Of a stretch of 64,000 bases of DNA, positions 61,977-64,000 are shown in pieces. Both the position numbers and the translations under genes were made by a program. Every line of letters starts with the position of its first letter. Position 1 is the stretch's first letter. The stretch is from positions 5,155,001 through 5,219,000 of the forward strand of contig NZ_CP050699.1 in the NCBI RefSeq assembly GCF_005116675.2, given 5' to 3'. The stretch is from Desulfosediminicola ganghwensis (lineage in GTDB: Bacteria > Desulfobacterota > Desulfobulbia > Desulfobulbales > Desulfocapsaceae). The notes beneath the pieces were generated by a model that was given only the letters and a program-made list of their open reading frames with translations, was not told the DNA's origin and did no database searches.

Positions 61977-63132
61977 GTATTACCTCTATTTCCGGATAAA
62001 TACTGGTGAGGTAAATCTCATCCGAGCCCTGGTGGTCGTCGGGACCGAACTGCAGGACAACACCTCCCAGATCAAAGCGCCCTACACTGTGCATGGTTTC
62101 AATAAATTTTTCGCGGGTCAACGGCTGTGGGACTTCCCTGGCAATCATGGCAAAGAGTTTACCTGCGATATACCCTTCCAGGGAGGTAAAGCTTAACGGT
62201 ACATCATGCTGGTATTTGCCCATTGCCCGCTCATACTCACGGACCAGGGGCAGTTTGTTATCGGTTGGAAGTGGCACTACCTGAGAAACGATCACGTTTT
62301 TGCCGTATCCGCCCAGGGTCTCTTTGAGACTTTCCGTGCCAACAAAACTAATTGAGCCATAAATAAGCTCACCACTATATTTATTTTTGCTGAGCTTGAT
62401 GAATTCAGCACAGGCCGAGTATGTACCGACCAGCACCACCGCTTCCGGCCTGGCTGCGTGAATCTCCTCAAGGCCGCCGATCACAGCTACGGTGTTACGT
62501 TCGTAACTGGCGGTAGAAACCAGTTCCACCCCCCGTCTCTCAAGAGCAAGCTCAAGACCTTTCAAACCGGCATAGCCATAACTGTCATTCTGGTAGAAGC
62601 ATGCTATCCTCTTGATACCTTTCACATTTACCAGGTAAGATGCGACCCGCTCTATCTCCTGATAATAACTGCCGCGAACATTGATCACATATCTGCGGAA
62701 GGGAGATCTCAGCAAATCCGCACCACTGAATGGTGCGAAAAATGGTATCTCATACTTTTCAACCAGAGGAATAACAGCTTTGGAGGTCGGAGTGCCCACT
62801 TCACCGATCAACATCAGCACGTGATCGGTATTGATAAGCTCCAGGGTATTTCGTATTGCCCGGTCCGGCTCATAGCCATCATCCCTGCTCAATAACCGAA
62901 CCTCCCGGCCATGGACACCACCTTCCTCATTCACCTTGGAAAAGGCGGCAAGCAACCCCCCCCGAAGTTCAAGACCCAGATCCTTGGATGGGCCGGTCAA
63001 GGCACAGGACTGCCCAAGCACTATCGGGTATGGTTTCATCTTCCCCTCTGCCCTGACCTCGGTCAGCACACCACTGACCATCACAAAGGACAGCACAACC
63101 AGCAAACATGCAAAATATTGATTTTTTTTCAT
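61960..63132 (-). CDS. Periplasmic ligand-binding protein (branched-chain amino-acid type)
   Basis: A 390-residue type I periplasmic binding protein from the ATG at 63132 (signal peptide MKKNQYFACLLVV-like start); the upstream in-frame ATG would add 17 residues. It contains IVLGQSCALTGPSKDLGLEL, LLSRDDGYEP, LIGEVGTPTSKAVIPLVE and the closing PEIEVIHDPD. No permease or ATPase genes accompany it; instead a Cache-type sensor kinase follows with overlapping frames. It thus probably presents a ligand to the kinase, as in some chemosensory and two-component modules. Ligand unknown. Confidence 0.85.
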   Translation of the reverse strand: MKKNQYFACLLVVLSFVMVSGVLTEVRAEGKMKPYPIVLGQSCALTGPSKDLGLELRGGLLAAFSKVNEEGGVHGREVRLLSRDDGYEPDRAIRNTLELINTDHVLMLIGEVGTPTSKAVIPLVEKYEIPFFAPFSGADLLRSPFRRYVINVRGSYYQEIERVASYLVNVKGIKRIACFYQNDSYGYAGLKGLELALERRGVELVSTASYERNTVAVIGGLEEIHAARPEAVVLVGTYSACAEFIKLSKNKYSGELIYGSISFVGTESLKETLGGYGKNVIVSQVVPLPTDNKLPLVREYERAMGKYQHDVPLSFTSLEGYIAGKLFAMIAREVPQPLTREKFIETMHSVGRFDLGGVVLQFGPDDHQGSDEIYLTSIYPEIEVIHDPDK

Positions 63133-63563
63133 ACTACAATTCACACCATACCCGGTCTTCAGCTTCCTGCCGTTCGTCCCCAAAGACGATGAATAAACGT
63201 AAAAGAAACACTATCGGCCATACCTGGAAATCTTCAGTGATCCTCTCAGCACTCCATCAAAAAAAGTAGTTAAGATTTCAATGAAAAGCAAGACCATTGA
63301 TGCTCACCACTCGCAACATAGTCCAATCTGTAATAGCCGGTGCACCAGATAACCGATTTAACCCCGATATCACATCGGCGGATACCATTGTGGCAATTGA
63401 CGAATCATAACTGCCCGACGATGAGTACTTTAGACAGATGCAGTTGTGTAATTACACATTGTTCATAAGAAATATGGGTTAACGGTTGAAATAATGCCAC
63501 ACTATCTATATTTTGTAGCTTCTTTGCGTACCACTGCTATAACGAATACACTAGGGACACACT
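63133..63563. other. Divergent intergenic region before fdhD
   Basis: A 431-base divergent region. It holds the perfect 14-bp palindrome TGTGTAATTACACA (63445-63458) and, downstream on the plus strand, a possible promoter (TTGAAA at 63486-63491 and TATATT at 63507-63512 or TATTTT at 63509-63514). The rest shows no gene. Confidence 0.5.
63445..63458. promoter_or_regulatory. Perfect palindrome upstream of fdhD
   Basis: TGTGTAATTACACA reads the same on both strands. It lies about 28 bases before a possible -35 box and about 105 before the fdhD ATG, a position suited to an activator. The adjacent two-component regulator is a plausible binder, but NarL-type sites are usually heptamer pairs, so this is a guess. 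Confidence 0.5.
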
Positions 63564-64000
63564 ATGTCAGACATGCGACCGACCCCTTCCACTCATACCA
63601 TGAGTCATTCCACCACCATTGTTACCCCCGACAGCAGGGTAGAACAATACGAGCAGGTGGCTATCGAGACTCCATATTCCATTGCCCTCAATGACGAAAC
63701 CATCGGTTCATCAATGGTCCTGCCCATAGGTCTTGAGGAATTCGGCGTGGGCTTTCTTTTTGGCCAGGGCTATATCTCATCGCCTGAAGAGGTGAAAGAG
63801 GTAATAGTTTGCCCCGAAGGAAGGATAGCAGTCTATGCTGACGTTGAACGCACTGAACCCAAAGAGGTCATCATCACCTCCGGTTGCGGCGGTACCGGAA
63901 AGATTTCGAGAGAGATGCTGGAAGGCGCCTTCGATCCTCTACAGGAAACCACAATTACCTTTCCTGAAGTCCGGCAGTTCATCAGACAGTCACTGCACTA
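63564..64000 (+). CDS. fdhD: Formate dehydrogenase accessory sulfurtransferase FdhD (partial)
   Basis: The gene starts at the ATG at 63564 and runs off the right edge, giving 145 codons. FdhD passes sulfur to the molybdenum cofactor and is needed for formate dehydrogenase activity. Conserved segments: YSIALNDETIGSSM, IGLEEFGVGFLFGQGYISS and ITSGCGGTGKIS. The CxxC sulfur-carrier motif of E. coli FdhD reads CGGT here (C108 only), as in some other bacteria. It stands divergent to the sensor operon and serves the FdhA at 52917. Confidence 0.9.
   Translation, partial: MSDMRPTPSTHTMSHSTTIVTPDSRVEQYEQVAIETPYSIALNDETIGSSMVLPIGLEEFGVGFLFGQGYISSPEEVKEVIVCPEGRIAVYADVERTEPKEVIITSGCGGTGKISREMLEGAFDPLQETTITFPEVRQFIRQSLH

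Overview
The window looks like chromosomal DNA of an anaerobic, Gram-negative deltaproteobacterium-like organism (Desulfobacterota, most plausibly a Desulfobulbales relative; inferred from gene content, not from a search). Pointers are a selenocysteine-containing periplasmic formate dehydrogenase with its Tat, FdhD, TorD and MobB helpers, an outer-membrane porin, a stand-alone AICAR transformylase, a DksA protein lacking most of its zinc ligands, and many iron-sulfur proteins.

Layout. 1-3660: 3' end of 23S rRNA, one intact 5S rRNA with terminator, then two degenerate 5S copies from a segmental duplication. Both copies carry a small inverted-repeat element, and the first repeat's spacer holds a complete IS66-family element with 20-bp ends and an exact 8-bp target duplication. 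3687-14658: housekeeping genes (DksA-like regulator, ABC exporter, truncated GlmU, AICAR transformylase, PqqD-like protein, DgkA, Gfo/Idh/MocA oxidoreductase, polyprenyl diphosphate synthase, DinG-type helicase). 14921-22395: hybrid sensor kinase, 14-TM MFS transporter, a strongly expressed porin with a clear promoter and palindrome, a TolB-like/FG-GAP protein and a small outer-membrane protein.

22635-27778 is a tight operon of two GT28-like glycosyltransferases, a GT4 glycosyltransferase, a histidine phosphatase and a polysaccharide-deacetylase-like protein. It is followed on the same strand by the most unusual locus (28059-40725): a minimal FtsX-like permease, its LolD/MacB-type ATPase, a 1625-residue protein fusing an apparently dead M28-peptidase fold to an FtsX permease, two large OPT-like membrane proteins in tandem, a small secreted protein, an unrecognised protein and a PqqD-like protein overlapping it. 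No radical-SAM or other RiPP enzyme is present. I regard this as the best candidate for an undescribed envelope transport or maturation system.

40776-51207: Fe-S uracil-DNA-glycosylase-like protein, Cys-rich HTH regulator, FmdB zinc ribbon, FtsB, TudS/DUF523, TatC, SerS, MscS-type channel, MobB with an altered P-loop, and two envelope redoxins. 51346-58548 (minus strand) is a six-gene formate dehydrogenase operon: Fe-S protein, TorD chaperone, FdhX, FdhA with an in-frame UGA selenocysteine codon and SECIS-like hairpin, FdhB, FdhC. 58798-63132 is a binding protein-histidine kinase-response regulator operon, and divergent from it fdhD starts at 63564 and runs off the window. The Tat gene, MobB, FdhD and TorD all serve maturation or export of FdhA, so the right third of the window is largely a formate-oxidation module with a probable sensor.
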